A DNA stretch of 18,028 nucleotides from Saccoglossus kowalevskii (Eukaryota > Hemichordata > Enteropneusta > Harrimaniidae): NCBI RefSeq assembly GCF_000003605.2, contig NW_003129871.1:80892-98919 (forward strand), written 5' to 3'. The translations under genes were made by a program, and so were the position numbers. How positions within the stretch are numbered: position 1 is the stretch's first letter; the number at the start of each line of letters is the position of its first letter. The notes under the pieces were generated by a model. That model searched no databases, was not told the origin of the DNA, and saw only the letters and a program-made list of their open reading frames with translations. Positions 1-9,665 of this stretch are shown in pieces.

Positions 1-1418
1 TGCGAATACTGAATACTAGTTATTTTTAGCTCCTCTGCCATCGAAGATGACACAGCAACGGATTACGGATTAACTGTCGTCCGTCCTTCAAGAATTGCAA
101 ACTGCAATTGAAAACCAATAGCCCGAGTGTTTTGAAGTTTGGTATACTACTACCTTTGTTTGGTGGGTCTCTCCCAGATTGTGTGTCGATATTGTATGTT
201 TGTGAATGTTTTGGGTATTTTTTGTCAAAACTGCTATTTCCGACGACTTCTTGAATACTAGTGATTTGATACATAATATCACAGTCCCGGGATAGAGGGA
301 CTGTAATAATATGTATCTTGGGTTAATCTCTATAATTTAGATTGTTTCTTTTTGTGACGATATCAACTATTCTCAATTCTTAACAACTATTTGTTCATGT
401 TCAGTAAAGAAAATGATACGTGGTCATTCTTGAGATGTTTGTGGAATCGTTAACAGAAGGGAACTAGAAGAGACAACTTTTTCACATTTATTCTAGTAAA
501 ACAATAGAATAGTTGAATTACAAAAAATGCGACACGTATTATGTACAACGTCAGAAGTCGGAAGTCGGCCACCATTCGCCACCCCGAAAATAGTTTCGAC
601 GACACACATGTTTTATATCCTATCCCTGCAGTTATATACATATATTTAGATTTAATTATTGATGATTTTAAATATATTTACTAATATAATAGCGTATTTG
701 TATGCATTTACATGTGGCTTTAACTCTTACGCGCATTTATATTTATTTACCAATAACTCACACCTTACAAGTATGGCGTATTTACATTCATCTAATAATA
801 ACTCAGGCTCGTTGCGTATGTTGCAAGCATGATGTATTTATTTTTATTTAATATTAAATACAATTACATGTATAAATAACTGATACGATTATAAAATCTA
901 ATATCTATTATACATACACAACCAATACAAATATAAACTTGTTAAAAATGCGTCTGGTGCGTCTGTCGATGCAAATCTTTAAAAATATATATTTTTCTAA
1001 ATCAATATCAACAGACTGCAAATTAAACTAGTCCTGGAAAGGCATATAATTGTCGAAATACAAGAGTGTGAATAAACATTTCTGAACTGATCATCTCTGC
1101 AAATTTAATTCAAATACACTGTATTTTCTTTACTTCCGAGTCGATTAGCAGTAGTCTTTTCTCGCGGGCTTTGTGGCAGGTTTGCGTACTAGTTACTAGT
1201 ATACTGCTTGACCGGAATGGTCAATGTAACATTTGACCTATATAATTCACCGCGACGTGGGAATTAATCAATGGAAATTAAATTATTACCTGTTTCAAGA
1301 ATAACATTACCACTGGAGATTCGTAGCCTGTGGCAGTGAAACTGCTCTACATGTTGTATGTACTAAACATTTAGTCATGTGACTTATTATGACAGCCGTA
1401 ACATCATGGCATCGTCCT
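1..1418. other. Non-coding AT-rich DNA
   Basis: No gene is supported. Two minus-strand frames of 60-80 codons (26-274, 450-641) have no recognisable motif. Inverted TTGACC/GGTCAA half-sites lie at 1208-1213, 1219-1224 and 1233-1238. Confidence 0.6.
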
Positions 1419-1463
1419 AACAGTTTGAGCCGAGTGAAAGTAACCTTCACTCGGTAAACTGTT
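1419..1463. repeat. Imperfect inverted repeat (17 paired bases, 7-base loop)
   Basis: AACAGTTT (1419-1426) pairs with AAACTGTT (1456-1463). CCGAGTGAA (1430-1438) pairs with TTCACTCGG (1446-1454). An internal bulge (GAG against T) separates the two helices. The structure is shorter than an animal pre-miRNA. Its function is unknown. Confidence 0.7.
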
Positions 1464-2550
1464 TACACGGAGACCTCAAGTTTCAAAACTAAATCATTAA
1501 CTTGACTTTTCTGAGATATAAGGTGGTCTGTCAGGCATGTCGTTCACCGAGAGAAATACTTGGTGAAAGAGTAACACAAATTTTATTTGAGATTTGAAAT
1601 ATTCCCCTTCTCGTATTTTAGCAGACGCCAGAAGAACTCATAAGCCAACTGCTTCAGACTGAGGAACTATAATCAATTGTTAGCGTAGTCTATACAAGCG
1701 AGAGGGGGGGGGGGTCGGCTTGAATCTAGTGCAATAAATGTCCAGCGAGACCGTATGTTTTTAAAGTGAAAAAAAAACAGACGAGAAGAATGTAAAATAT
1801 AATTTATAAAAAATATCAACTTGAAGAATATTAGTTGTTCGTTCAAATTTCACAGCGAGTTACGACTTGGTTAGCCTCGTCCGTGATCATTCTTGTGATT
1901 GTTTTTTGACAAATTCCCAAATTAGGCACCGCCTCCAACTTTGCTGTACTGTACCATGCTTTCTGTATAACCGTTAATTGGTTGGAGTCAATTTGTGTAG
2001 TTTTCTTGATCATTCATTCTGCCGATATAAGTAAAATAAAGTCTTTGGTGAAATTTGAAGGAGCAAATAATATTCTTCAAGCTGTTATTTTTTATAGATT
2101 TTATTTTACATTGTTTTCGTCTGTTTTTTCCAGTTCGCTGGTTATCCCTTGTATAATATTCCAGCTGATCCCCCTCCCCCCGCATAGCGAATGGGCATAC
2201 AATTTATGGGCTCCCCTGGCCTGTTGTGTTTCTCTATCAATGTCAAACATGTCTGCGTGAGTGCGCCCTCTATACAAGTTATATCGCATGTATTACTTCA
2301 AACTCTAGACTCTTGGTATTTCTAAGTTGAATTATTGGCACAATATCTTCGGCGACATCCAGTATATCCAGTAATAGTTTACCTCACACGCCCGGGCCCT
2401 CAGCGTCCCATCATGTGTCGCCGTACAGTATAGACCAGACTACGTACAGTATAGAGCGCCACTCACGATGTAATGGGGGCAGTCATGAATCCAGCTGTCA
2501 CACCTACGGCGGTCTGATGAGCTGGTGGATGAGACAGTGACAGGAATGAA
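1464..2550. other. Non-coding DNA
   Basis: Holds the G11 run and a short direct repeat of CGTACAGTATAG near 2420 and 2440. Overlapping open frames on both strands (1982-2289) are chance: the plus one starts at TTG and none shows protein-like composition. Confidence 0.6.
1704..1714. repeat. G11 homopolymer
   Basis: Run of 11 G in AT-rich DNA. A similar run of 10 G stands at 10311-10320. Confidence 0.95.
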
Positions 2551-2676
2551 CACGTGACCTACCCATGACGTCATCATGCGTATATGCATATACATGTCAA
2601 GAATATGTATGATAGATAACATAATGTGACTGTTATAGATGAGTGACGCGTGAACATTATGAATAAGTCACGTGAC
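2551..2676. promoter_or_regulatory. Cluster of CRE and E-box palindromes
   Basis: CACGTGACC at 2551-2559, the full palindrome ATGACGTCAT at 2565-2574 (CRE consensus TGACGTCA), and GTCACGTGAC at 2667-2676 (the extended CACGTG box recognised by MITF/TFE bHLH-ZIP factors). Perfect 10-bp palindromes of known binding classes so close together are unlikely to be random, but no gene start is apparent nearby, so this is at most a candidate enhancer. Confidence 0.35.
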
Positions 2677-4229
2677 ACGTCACCTAATAATAGTAAATTA
2701 TTATTAAAATATTTATACATTTTTTGGACGTATTTGGACAAAGTGTATATACTAGTAATATGTTATTATTATTACAAGAAAAAAAGGTTTAGCGGACAAT
2801 ATTCTGATTTGCCTGTGATGAAATTACATTCACTGAAACCAAAAGTAGTTTCATTTGAGTTCTTAAAAATGTATTTACTTGTGTGACTACATTTCTTGTT
2901 TTACTAATTTATACTCGAGCAAAGAATTGTTATAAAAATGTATATATACTAGTATAATATGATCATGTGTGTTTAGGGATTGCCTGGCTTGGTCAGTCAT
3001 TATGTCTTGCCTGTATGACATTATTTGTATACGTTTTATATAGTGTGTAATGACGTACAAAGCAATGACGTGAATGCTTCCGACGCGGAGTCAAGAATGC
3101 AGATGTATCCGTCCCATTTGATGTAATCAGGTATAACCAATCGTTTAATATATGCCAGTTACCATGACAACGTTCTTACTGATTTAAGTATTGTGTTCAA
3201 TAGTTCCATTGACAAAGTGTTTGTTATAATACCGTTTAATTTCCTCACTTCATCGTGGTATTGTAATTATCACTCAGTATGTTCTGGAAAATCTCCAAAT
3301 CGCGTAGTTGAGTTTTGCAGAAAATTTAATGTAAATATTTCTGTATTTATTTTTTCATCCTCTGATCGGGCTGTGCTTATCTATATTCGTATATCAGAGT
3401 AACAAATAGTGGCTGTATACACTTTCCAGATTTCTGATTAAAATCTGACGCATTGTACTAGCCTATATTCTGATTATTTGTCATTTGTTATTGCGTATAT
3501 TTTATTTTAATAACTATCGCCACTTGTGTGGATCGGGTTTCACGGTATAATTTTAAAAAGATTGCCAACAAATAAATTTTAATCTAATATAAAATTAAAT
3601 ATATATTTAAAAAATAGAAGCAAAAGAGGATAGTCCACAAACTAGGATCTTATTTTATTCAGATTGTGGACAACATAAATCACAATACGCAGACAAAAAG
3701 GGTAGTGGAAAATAACTTTCATATACGGCTTCTTCGTCATGACGCAAAAGGGAAGTTCACTTTCTGAAAGTTTTCCCCGCAGGTGTACTTACAGTAATTG
3801 TATTACTGCCATCACGTTATTGTAGTGTTTACCGTTTGTTTGTCAGAATCGTGAAGCTTCGTGGGAAAATTACGGATTACCCTTCAGACGTCACTAGAAA
3901 CACACAGTCGTCAGGAAATTACATTAGTCAATTTAAATAATACCGGCACACACTGATTGGTCGGTTAAACGTCACACACTATCAGATAACACGATGATGA
4001 GCGGTACGCAGGGGAAATGTTTCTTTCAATAATAAATGTGCCGGTTGCCAAATGCGACGCTTTGTGGTCGTTTCAATGATTGCATTTTCTGTTGTTAAAT
4101 ACAAAAAACTTATCAGATAAAATATTACCCATTGTTCATTCGATAATTACATCCATAGCCGTGATCAACGTTAATAGGTAGTTTCTCGGACGATATAAGC
4201 TAATTGAATGGCCTCGGGAACAACGATGT

Positions 4230-4269
4230 AAATGTGCGCGCGCATCTATCAGCGCACGCGTAGACATTT
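4230..4269. repeat. GC-alternating foldback
   Basis: AAATGT (4230-4235) and ACATTT (4264-4269) form the outer arms. Inside them are GCGCGCGC (4236-4243) and GCGCACGCG (4252-4260), which pair imperfectly. Alternating purine-pyrimidine DNA of this kind can take up Z-form. It lies about 800 bp upstream of the sulfotransferase ATG. Confidence 0.45.
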
Positions 4270-4664
4270 CAGGAAACAATAGATACACTACTGATGGGGG
4301 TTTAAGATATCATCTTCTGTAGCCGTTTTGTGTAAAATTCAGTCACCCCTGCTGTTGTCGAAACTAAATATACGTTCGTCACCGGGGAGGCATTATGTCT
4401 CCATATTAGCTGCCAGCGAAACACACGGATACTCGAGTCATGTGAGACGCGTGAAAGAGGGCAGCCATTATGATCTTTATTTGCAAATCTGCTCTAGTAG
4501 TTGGAACATTTGAAACCTGCTCCGACATCTTCAGCTTTCTGGTCGTTCTGATTTCACGGGAATTAAGTAGTAACCTGTGCTTTCTCCGTCAGCGCTAATC
4601 AGGGAATGCTTTCAAGTTCAAGAGCCGTTGTGTACCATTGATTGCGGCGGCGTTATATGGTTCG

Positions 4665-4673
4665 TATATAATA
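4665..4673 (+). promoter_or_regulatory. Candidate TATA element upstream of the sulfotransferase
   Basis: TATATAATA lies about 375 bp before the ATG, just downstream of a short GCGGCGGCG stretch in otherwise AT-rich DNA. It would give a 5' UTR of about 340 bp. TATA-like strings are common here by chance, so this is weak. A 5' non-coding exon with an acceptor near 5025 (ATAAG before TCCGCC) is an alternative. Confidence 0.2.
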
Positions 4674-5046
4674 TAGCTTCCACCGACAGCTGAGACGGGG
4701 CACTAGCGGGGTCACGGTCGAAGTGAGAAAATCGCTCAAAGAAACTGTTCGGTATATCGTTAAAGAAAACTAACTATATGGTTGTATGATAGATTTTCTG
4801 GTTATGACATTTAAATTACACATACTGATGACGTATACTATCCTTTGCTGACTTAGATCATGGGATTTATAGTACTTTTTTGATCAAAGCAGGGGAATAA
4901 TTTATCTACTACGGAAAAAAATGTCATGAATATTCTGCTACGACATACATGTGTCACTGATCACCGAAACAAGACTTTCTTTTGTCGTCTTATCTTTGTA
5001 ACATATAAATCATATAACATATAAGTCCGCCGGGGTTGACATTATC

Positions 5047-6354
5047 ATGATATGTCGCGTTAGCTCGCTGCCTTTGTTCTTTTTCTTACTGTCTATGGCC
5101 GTCGCCTTCCTTATTGTCGCCATAGCACCGAGATTGAAATACGTTTCACCGATGATCCAGCGATTACGCGGGAGCGAATCAGACTTAAGCCGACATCGTC
5201 AGCTTTTCAAATACCCCGGCAGGCCCCTATTTCATTCGTTCCATGACCGTCAACCTTATCGTGCGATAAATCCTGAGTTGGAACTCAATCATGAAACCTG
5301 GAGCGACTATCTTCACGATGCGTTGGATACAGACGGAGACAATTCTACTAATAATACCCGTGTGAAAGTTATAATATTGGCTAAAATGAGAACCGGTTCA
5401 TCTTTCTTGGGCGAGTTGTTCAACCATCATCCAGATTTCTTTTATTTATTTGAGCCGTTCCTAGTTGTCAACCAAATGGTCCGCAGCGGAGTTTTGCAAA
5501 AACGGAAGTTCACATCCGAGATGATCCGACTTCTTGGCAGACTTTTGAACTGCGACACGTCTGATTATTTTGTACAGTATCTGAATCGAGAGAAATGGAT
5601 GGGACTACAACAATCGAACTCAATTAGCCCTGGTTTTACTCGCAAAACTTTCAGAGAACTATGCAACAACCAGCGGCATTTTTCACTAAAAACTATCCGT
5701 GTCGAGAATATACGAGACATGTGGCAGTACGTTAGAAACGCTTCACAAAATATCAAAATTTTGCATTTGGTAAGAGACCCACGCGGAATGGTACATTCAC
5801 GTCTGAAGTTGAAATACTTGACCAATAAGCGAATCTACGGGATGGGCGGGGTGATGATGGACCCACAGCTTATACACACTACCCGAGATACGTGCCAGTG
5901 GATGGCAAGGAACGCCCAAGAAGGTTTCAACGGCCCTTTTTGGGTGCGTAACAACTACAAATTAGTCAGGTATGAAGACCTCGCCGAAAAACCGTTTAAA
6001 ACCGCGAAAGAGATATTTAATTTCATGAATATTCCTATACATCCAAATGTTTATGAATGGATTGGGAAAAATACCGGAGAAGAGCCCCAGACTAAGGACA
6101 AGCATAAATACCCGTACCAGACAAAGAGGAACTCGAAAGCGACCTCACAGGCTTGGCGGTCTAAGCTTACTGCATATGCTATAAATGCGATAGAGAATGC
6201 ATGTGGCCAACGAATTATGTCCATGTTCGGATATAAAATTTTGAAAGATTCGAAAAACTTGGGAAACAAGAGTTTTACTTTCGTGTCTCCAAGCGTACCA
6301 GTCTTGCCAGATTACGCGTCGTTATTGGACGTCAGTCGCGCCGATCAGCTATAA
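5047..6354 (+). CDS. Golgi carbohydrate 6-O-sulfotransferase (CHST1/CHST3-type), complete single-exon ORF, 435 aa
   Basis: By family, it transfers sulfate from PAPS to the 6-hydroxyl of galactose, GalNAc or GlcNAc in keratan/chondroitin-type glycans, as a type II Golgi membrane protein. Seen: a short cytosolic tail, one hydrophobic segment (about residues 8-27), and a stem to about 105. The 5'-phosphosulfate loop is KMRTGSSF (113-120) and the 3'-phosphate site is LHLVRDPRGMVHSR (239-252), with Arg243 and Ser251 as expected binders. KTIR (215-218), YEDL (309-312), AWR (369-371) and CGQRIMSMFGYK (386-397) also fit the family. N-glycosylation sequons lie at Asn99, 102, 231 and 407. The length is normal, with a tail of about 39 residues after the GY. 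Start: first ATG after an in-frame TAA at 4999-5001, with A at -3. The gene is visibly richer in G+C than its flanks. The acceptor sugar, and so the exact CHST orthologue, cannot be decided from sequence. Confidence 0.95.
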   Translation: MICRVSSLPLFFFLLSMAVAFLIVAIAPRLKYVSPMIQRLRGSESDLSRHRQLFKYPGRPLFHSFHDRQPYRAINPELELNHETWSDYLHDALDTDGDNSTNNTRVKVIILAKMRTGSSFLGELFNHHPDFFYLFEPFLVVNQMVRSGVLQKRKFTSEMIRLLGRLLNCDTSDYFVQYLNREKWMGLQQSNSISPGFTRKTFRELCNNQRHFSLKTIRVENIRDMWQYVRNASQNIKILHLVRDPRGMVHSRLKLKYLTNKRIYGMGGVMMDPQLIHTTRDTCQWMARNAQEGFNGPFWVRNNYKLVRYEDLAEKPFKTAKEIFNFMNIPIHPNVYEWIGKNTGEEPQTKDKHKYPYQTKRNSKATSQAWRSKLTAYAINAIENACGQRIMSMFGYKILKDSKNLGNKSFTFVSPSVPVLPDYASLLDVSRADQL

Positions 6355-6498
6355 GAAATACAACAGGTTTAAGAATTCCACCCACTGTAATACTATGATA
6401 TCAGTGCACGATATACCAATCATGGGATACCTGTCATCGCCATGTATTACCGCATTCATTGCACTGTCTTATCCAGTCCATACCCTGGGTTCAGTCAG

Positions 6499-6534
6499 CC
6501 AAAGACACTAGAAAGGATTTTCTAGTGTCTTTGG
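6499..6534. repeat. Perfect 16-bp inverted repeat with 4-base loop, 3' of the sulfotransferase
   Basis: Left arm CCAAAGACACTAGAAA (6499-6514), loop GGAT (6515-6518), right arm TTTCTAGTGTCTTTGG (6519-6534), with no mismatch. In RNA a G-U and an A-U pair extend it to 18 bp. The arms are flanked by GTTCAGTCAG and GTTCAGCCAG, a near direct repeat. It starts 145 bp after the stop codon, inside the likely 3' UTR. It could be an RNA hairpin in the mRNA or a small foldback element; it is not the histone stem-loop. Confidence 0.85.
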
Positions 6535-7282
6535 TTCAGCCAGAATTCAACCTCAAGTTAAAATATATGCAAATACGAATTGTAGCCATTGTCTGTTAAT
6601 ATTTGCACTGGATTTCAACGCAGGAATTCTTGAAGATACTTTTATACGTTTTGAAGTATTTTTTTTTCCTGATATTTACACGCATTACCCAGGGCATTGT
6701 TCTAGATTCAGCAGGGTCGCGCAAAGAAAAGCAAGTTAACGCGTGTTACGCGTTTAGGGTAACCATTTCAGTCAAAATATTGCTTTAAGGAATTCAATGA
6801 TCGCAAGAGGAAAACGTCCGACCCCCTGGTTAACGACCCTCGATCACGGGCGATCACGGCATATGACCAACCCGTGCTTACACTGAAGGGTTAGAAAGCT
6901 CAAATATCACGAGATCAGGCGCGAGTTCAAGGTGCGTGATCTTTTAGCTGTGGGTGAAAAGGGTACAAAATGTCGACCTTTTAAAACGTGTTTATGGTCA
7001 TTTTGAAAACCCCTTTCACAGACATGGGTTCCAGGTATTTCCACAAGTCGGACCCCCCCGGTGATCGATGCGTTTCTCTATGTGAATGAAGTGCCACATT
7101 CGTCAAGGTATTTTAAAAGTATTTTATCCATCGCATTGGACCCATATTTCATTTGACATCAATCCTACGAAACTTTTTTTTTTAATTTTCAATTATATAA
7201 ACTCAGTCCACAGCTTGTGGTCAACATCACATGACGACCAGACTTTTTAATCCGTTCCGAACCCCATATAATGGAACTTGAA

Positions 7283-7288
7283 AATAAA
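7283..7288 (+). other. Candidate polyadenylation signal for the sulfotransferase
   Basis: AATAAA lies about 930 bp after the stop and is the first canonical signal I find on the plus strand there. A variant AATATA at 6562-6567 would give a shorter 3' UTR. Which is used cannot be told from sequence. Confidence 0.3.
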
Positions 7289-7382
7289 TGAATTTCTCGT
7301 GCCGTTATGTTCACTTTCGTTTGACGACACAGTACATATATAAATTGTATATGGCAAGGCCTTTTCAATCGGCGAAACAGTG

Positions 7383-7423
7383 CTAGTACCGTACTAGTAC
7401 TTTAGTACTAGTTAGCTAGTACT
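7383..7423. repeat. Nested CTAGTAC palindromes
   Basis: GTACTAGTAC (7391-7400) is a perfect palindrome. AGTACTAG (7404-7411) and CTAGTACT (7416-7423) form an 8-bp inverted repeat around TTAG. A further CTAGTAC precedes them at 7383. This is a local short-repeat cluster with no evident role. Confidence 0.55.
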
Positions 7424-7797
7424 TTACTTATGCCTCTAATGATGTGTAATAGACAAGGTATATAGAGAAAAAAGTATGTTTTTATTTGTACATAATTAAT
7501 TTATTAGTCTTATCCTTGGTAAAATAATTAGCTACAATACACTTTTCAGTCCAACATATTTGTATCCAAATATTTTAAGTTTACATATGTGATTAGTCCC
7601 AGCGGGGAGAGACTGAGAATGAATACACATTTTCTATATAACGCGCCCTCTAGTGACGAAGTTTTTTAATGACGTGAATGGGTGACATGAAATTCATTTA
7701 AAGCGTCAGTATCGTTCTGATATGTAGTCGTTCATCAAAGACGGCTAAACAATCAAACACAATGGTCGACTTGAAAGACATCTAAAACTTCACAGTC

Positions 7798-8026
7798 GTC
7801 GCACTGCGCTGCGTGGCGCTATGTAACGACTGTGACACTGCGTGACGTCCCTTGCGCTCTGTAACGACTGTGGCGCTGCGTGACGCCCTTGCGCTATGTA
7901 ACGACTGTGGCGCTGCGTGACGCCCTTGCGCTATATGCGACTGTGGCGCTGCGCGACGCCCCTTGCGCTAGGTACGACTGTGGCGCTGCGTGACGCCCCT
8001 GGCGCTATGTAACGACCGTGGCGCTG
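7798..8026. repeat. GC-rich satellite, block 1 (period about 37 bp, about 6 units)
   Basis: The motif GACTGTGGCGCTGCGTGACG recurs with start spacings of 36-38 bp (at 7828, 7866, 7903, 7939, 7976, 8014). Units also share CCCTTGCGCTATGTAAC. The block is far richer in G+C and CpG than its surroundings. It is the same family as block 2, in the same orientation. Unit drift is modest: single-base indels such as CCC against CCCC. Confidence 0.9.
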
Positions 8027-8783
8027 TCGAACTCCGCACAGTTCGATACGCGTTACTTATCATCACTGCACAAAGCAGATTTGCATATGACTCATTTGCA
8101 TATTCGAATATGTTCGAACTATAAGACCCAGTCGGTTAACAAAGTTAGGCGTAAGTCACTTGGTTACATTAATCATTTTAATAAGACGTTTCACGCCCGA
8201 CTCCGAATAAAATGTTCAGTTAATTAGATTAAAATATACAAGACTTGCGTTAGAAAAGTACGATCCTTTCCTACATGCCAAAGCATTAGTTTCTACTATA
8301 AATGACTAACTTTATAAACGTACTAGAACCTTTGTGTTCTATGGCTGTTAGACGCGCAAAATCGAACCCGTTCAAGCCAGAAATAGTATTGAAATATTCA
8401 CCAGAATACAAGATAAACGGAAAGGCTAGAAAACTCCTTTCAGTGAAATTAGTCTTTAATGTTTCTTTCCCAACTATATACGTTAACAGAACGTTTTTTC
8501 TCCCCAGTTTTAGTGTATCACGTGCGCCATTTCACTACAGTAACATTACCTTGCAAAACATAGTCCGCGATAAAATGGTTCGTATTTACGTTTTTACTTA
8601 AGTCTGACATTAATAAATAGTTCGGATGTCACGTACGTTTTTTCCCATTTTTTGTAGTTCGGTTTCAAATGAAACAACCGCGGAAAAATGACCGTGCGTA
8701 GTGAGGTGATTGACCACAAAATTGAAGGCTGCCTGTGGCAGAGGCACTATTGCGTAAAGCGCAAAGGCCTCTGGGAAGGAGAT
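8027..8783. other. AT-rich spacer interrupting the 37-bp satellite
   Basis: About 757 bp that does not resemble the satellite on either side. I find no terminal inverted repeats at its edges. GTGGCGCTG occurs at both junctions but is part of the satellite unit, so it is not proof of a target duplication. The longest ATG-started frame (8302-8601, 99 codons) resembles no protein I know and is treated as chance. The spacer ends in a small hairpin (CAGAGGC 8739-8745 with GCCTCTG 8767-8773; TTGCG with CGCAA inside). Confidence 0.5.
8079..8101 (+). promoter_or_regulatory. Two perfect octamer motifs (ATTTGCAT)
   Basis: ATTTGCAT occurs at 8079-8086 and again at 8094-8101, 15 bp apart. The octamer is the binding site of POU/Oct factors in histone H2B and snRNA-type promoters. 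No histone or snRNA gene is visible downstream, so a promoter is unproven. Confidence 0.35.
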
Positions 8784-9005
8784 TGTGGCGCTGTGTGACG
8801 CCCCTTGCGCTATGTAACAACTGTGGCGCTGCGTGACGCCCTTGCGCTATGTACGACAGTGGCGCTGCGTGACCGTGACGTCCCTTGCACTATGTGGCGC
8901 TGCGTAACGCCCCTAGCGCTATGCAACGACCGTGGCGCTGCATGACTCCCATGGCGCTATGTAACGTCTGTGACGATGCGTGGCGACTAAAACTGTGTGA
9001 CGACT
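8784..9005. repeat. GC-rich satellite, block 2 (period about 37 bp, about 6 units, degenerate end)
   Basis: Same units as block 1 (TGTGGCGCTGCGTGACGCCC, TTGCGCTATGTAAC), but more diverged. It contains a small internal duplication (GTGACCGTGACG near 8870) and shortened units, then decays beyond about 8960; scattered remnants reach about 9055. Confidence 0.85.
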
Positions 9006-9489
9006 GACACTACATAAAGACTGGCGCCGCACTGTAGTGCTGTGCTACGACTATGGCTGTTTTATTATGAGACTAACGTCATGAGCCAAGCTTATGTAAT
9101 AGAGTAGTTTACCATCTTGAAAGATTTAAGTATGTTAATAAATTACACTACCTCATATATTACAAGATGTGGCGTATATAAATCGATTACCCTTGTTATG
9201 CGAAATATATACATGAAAAAAACTGTGCCTTAGCCATCCACAGATGGTATGCGAAGGAACATATATCGGTTGGTGGTTGTATCTAATTGCCATAGTGACA
9301 TGTTTTCAAGCATGTCTCGCTAATTGGTCGTATACCATGGAGTTCGTCGAATTGCCTATTTGCATACTTTTATGAAATGAGCGCGTTGCAAGCTTCAGGC
9401 GCTGTTCGTGGATAACGCCAGTAAAACTAATCAGTAGATTACTCACATCCGTTATTGCTGCTTAAAATGATAACAGAAACTCTAGAAAT

Positions 9490-9490
<1 letters not shown>
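9006..9490. other. Non-coding DNA between satellite and microsatellite
   Basis: Satellite remnants reach about 9055; beyond them I see no gene or repeat structure. Confidence 0.6.
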
Positions 9491-9573
<83 letters not shown>

Positions 9574-9665
9574 CTTACTTATTTATTTACTTATTTATTT
9601 ATTTACTTATATTTATTTATATATAAAGTTATTTATTTATTTACTTATTCAATATATATATATAT
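9491..9665. repeat. (TTTA)n microsatellite with TTAC variants and (TA)n tail
   Basis: 9491-9573 is an uninterrupted period-4 run of about 21 copies. It is followed to about 9648 by copies with T-to-C changes and short TATATA breaks, then a (TA)n stretch to 9665. The open frame through it only reads Leu-Phe-Ile-Tyr repeats and begins at TTG, so it is not a gene. Confidence 0.97.

Larger units (their letters stand above)
2677..5046. other. Non-coding region upstream of the sulfotransferase
   Basis: No gene is supported; the longest frames (2650-2886, 3193-3402, 4328-4513) are AT-driven or start at non-ATG codons. It contains TTATCAGATAA-type GATA palindromes near 4110, two TGACGT boxes near 3052-3071 and the candidate TATA at 4665. 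From about 3720 onward G+C rises slightly, which could mark the promoter-proximal region. Confidence 0.5.
6535..7797. other. Likely 3' UTR then intergenic DNA
   Basis: No gene is supported. A GTGAAAAGGGT / ACCCCTTTCAC inverted pair (10 of 11) stands at 6953-6963 and 7009-7019. GCGCCCTCTAGTG near 7642 recalls dispersed invertebrate repeats, but I cannot assign a family. Confidence 0.5.

Noticed and set aside
6499-6534. Histone mRNA 3' stem-loop or bacterial-type terminator
   Set aside because: The stem is 16 bp with no match to the histone stem-loop sequence and no downstream element; rho-independent terminators do not apply to a eukaryote.
8018-8227. 69-codon plus-strand open frame at the satellite/spacer junction
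   Set aside because: It begins at GTG inside a satellite unit, has no recognisable domain and no upstream ATG context; a chance frame.
8302-8601. 99-codon ATG-started frame in the satellite spacer
   Set aside because: Longest minor ORF, but there is no motif, no recognisable family and no clear promoter or polyadenylation pairing; one frame of this size is expected by chance in 18 kb.
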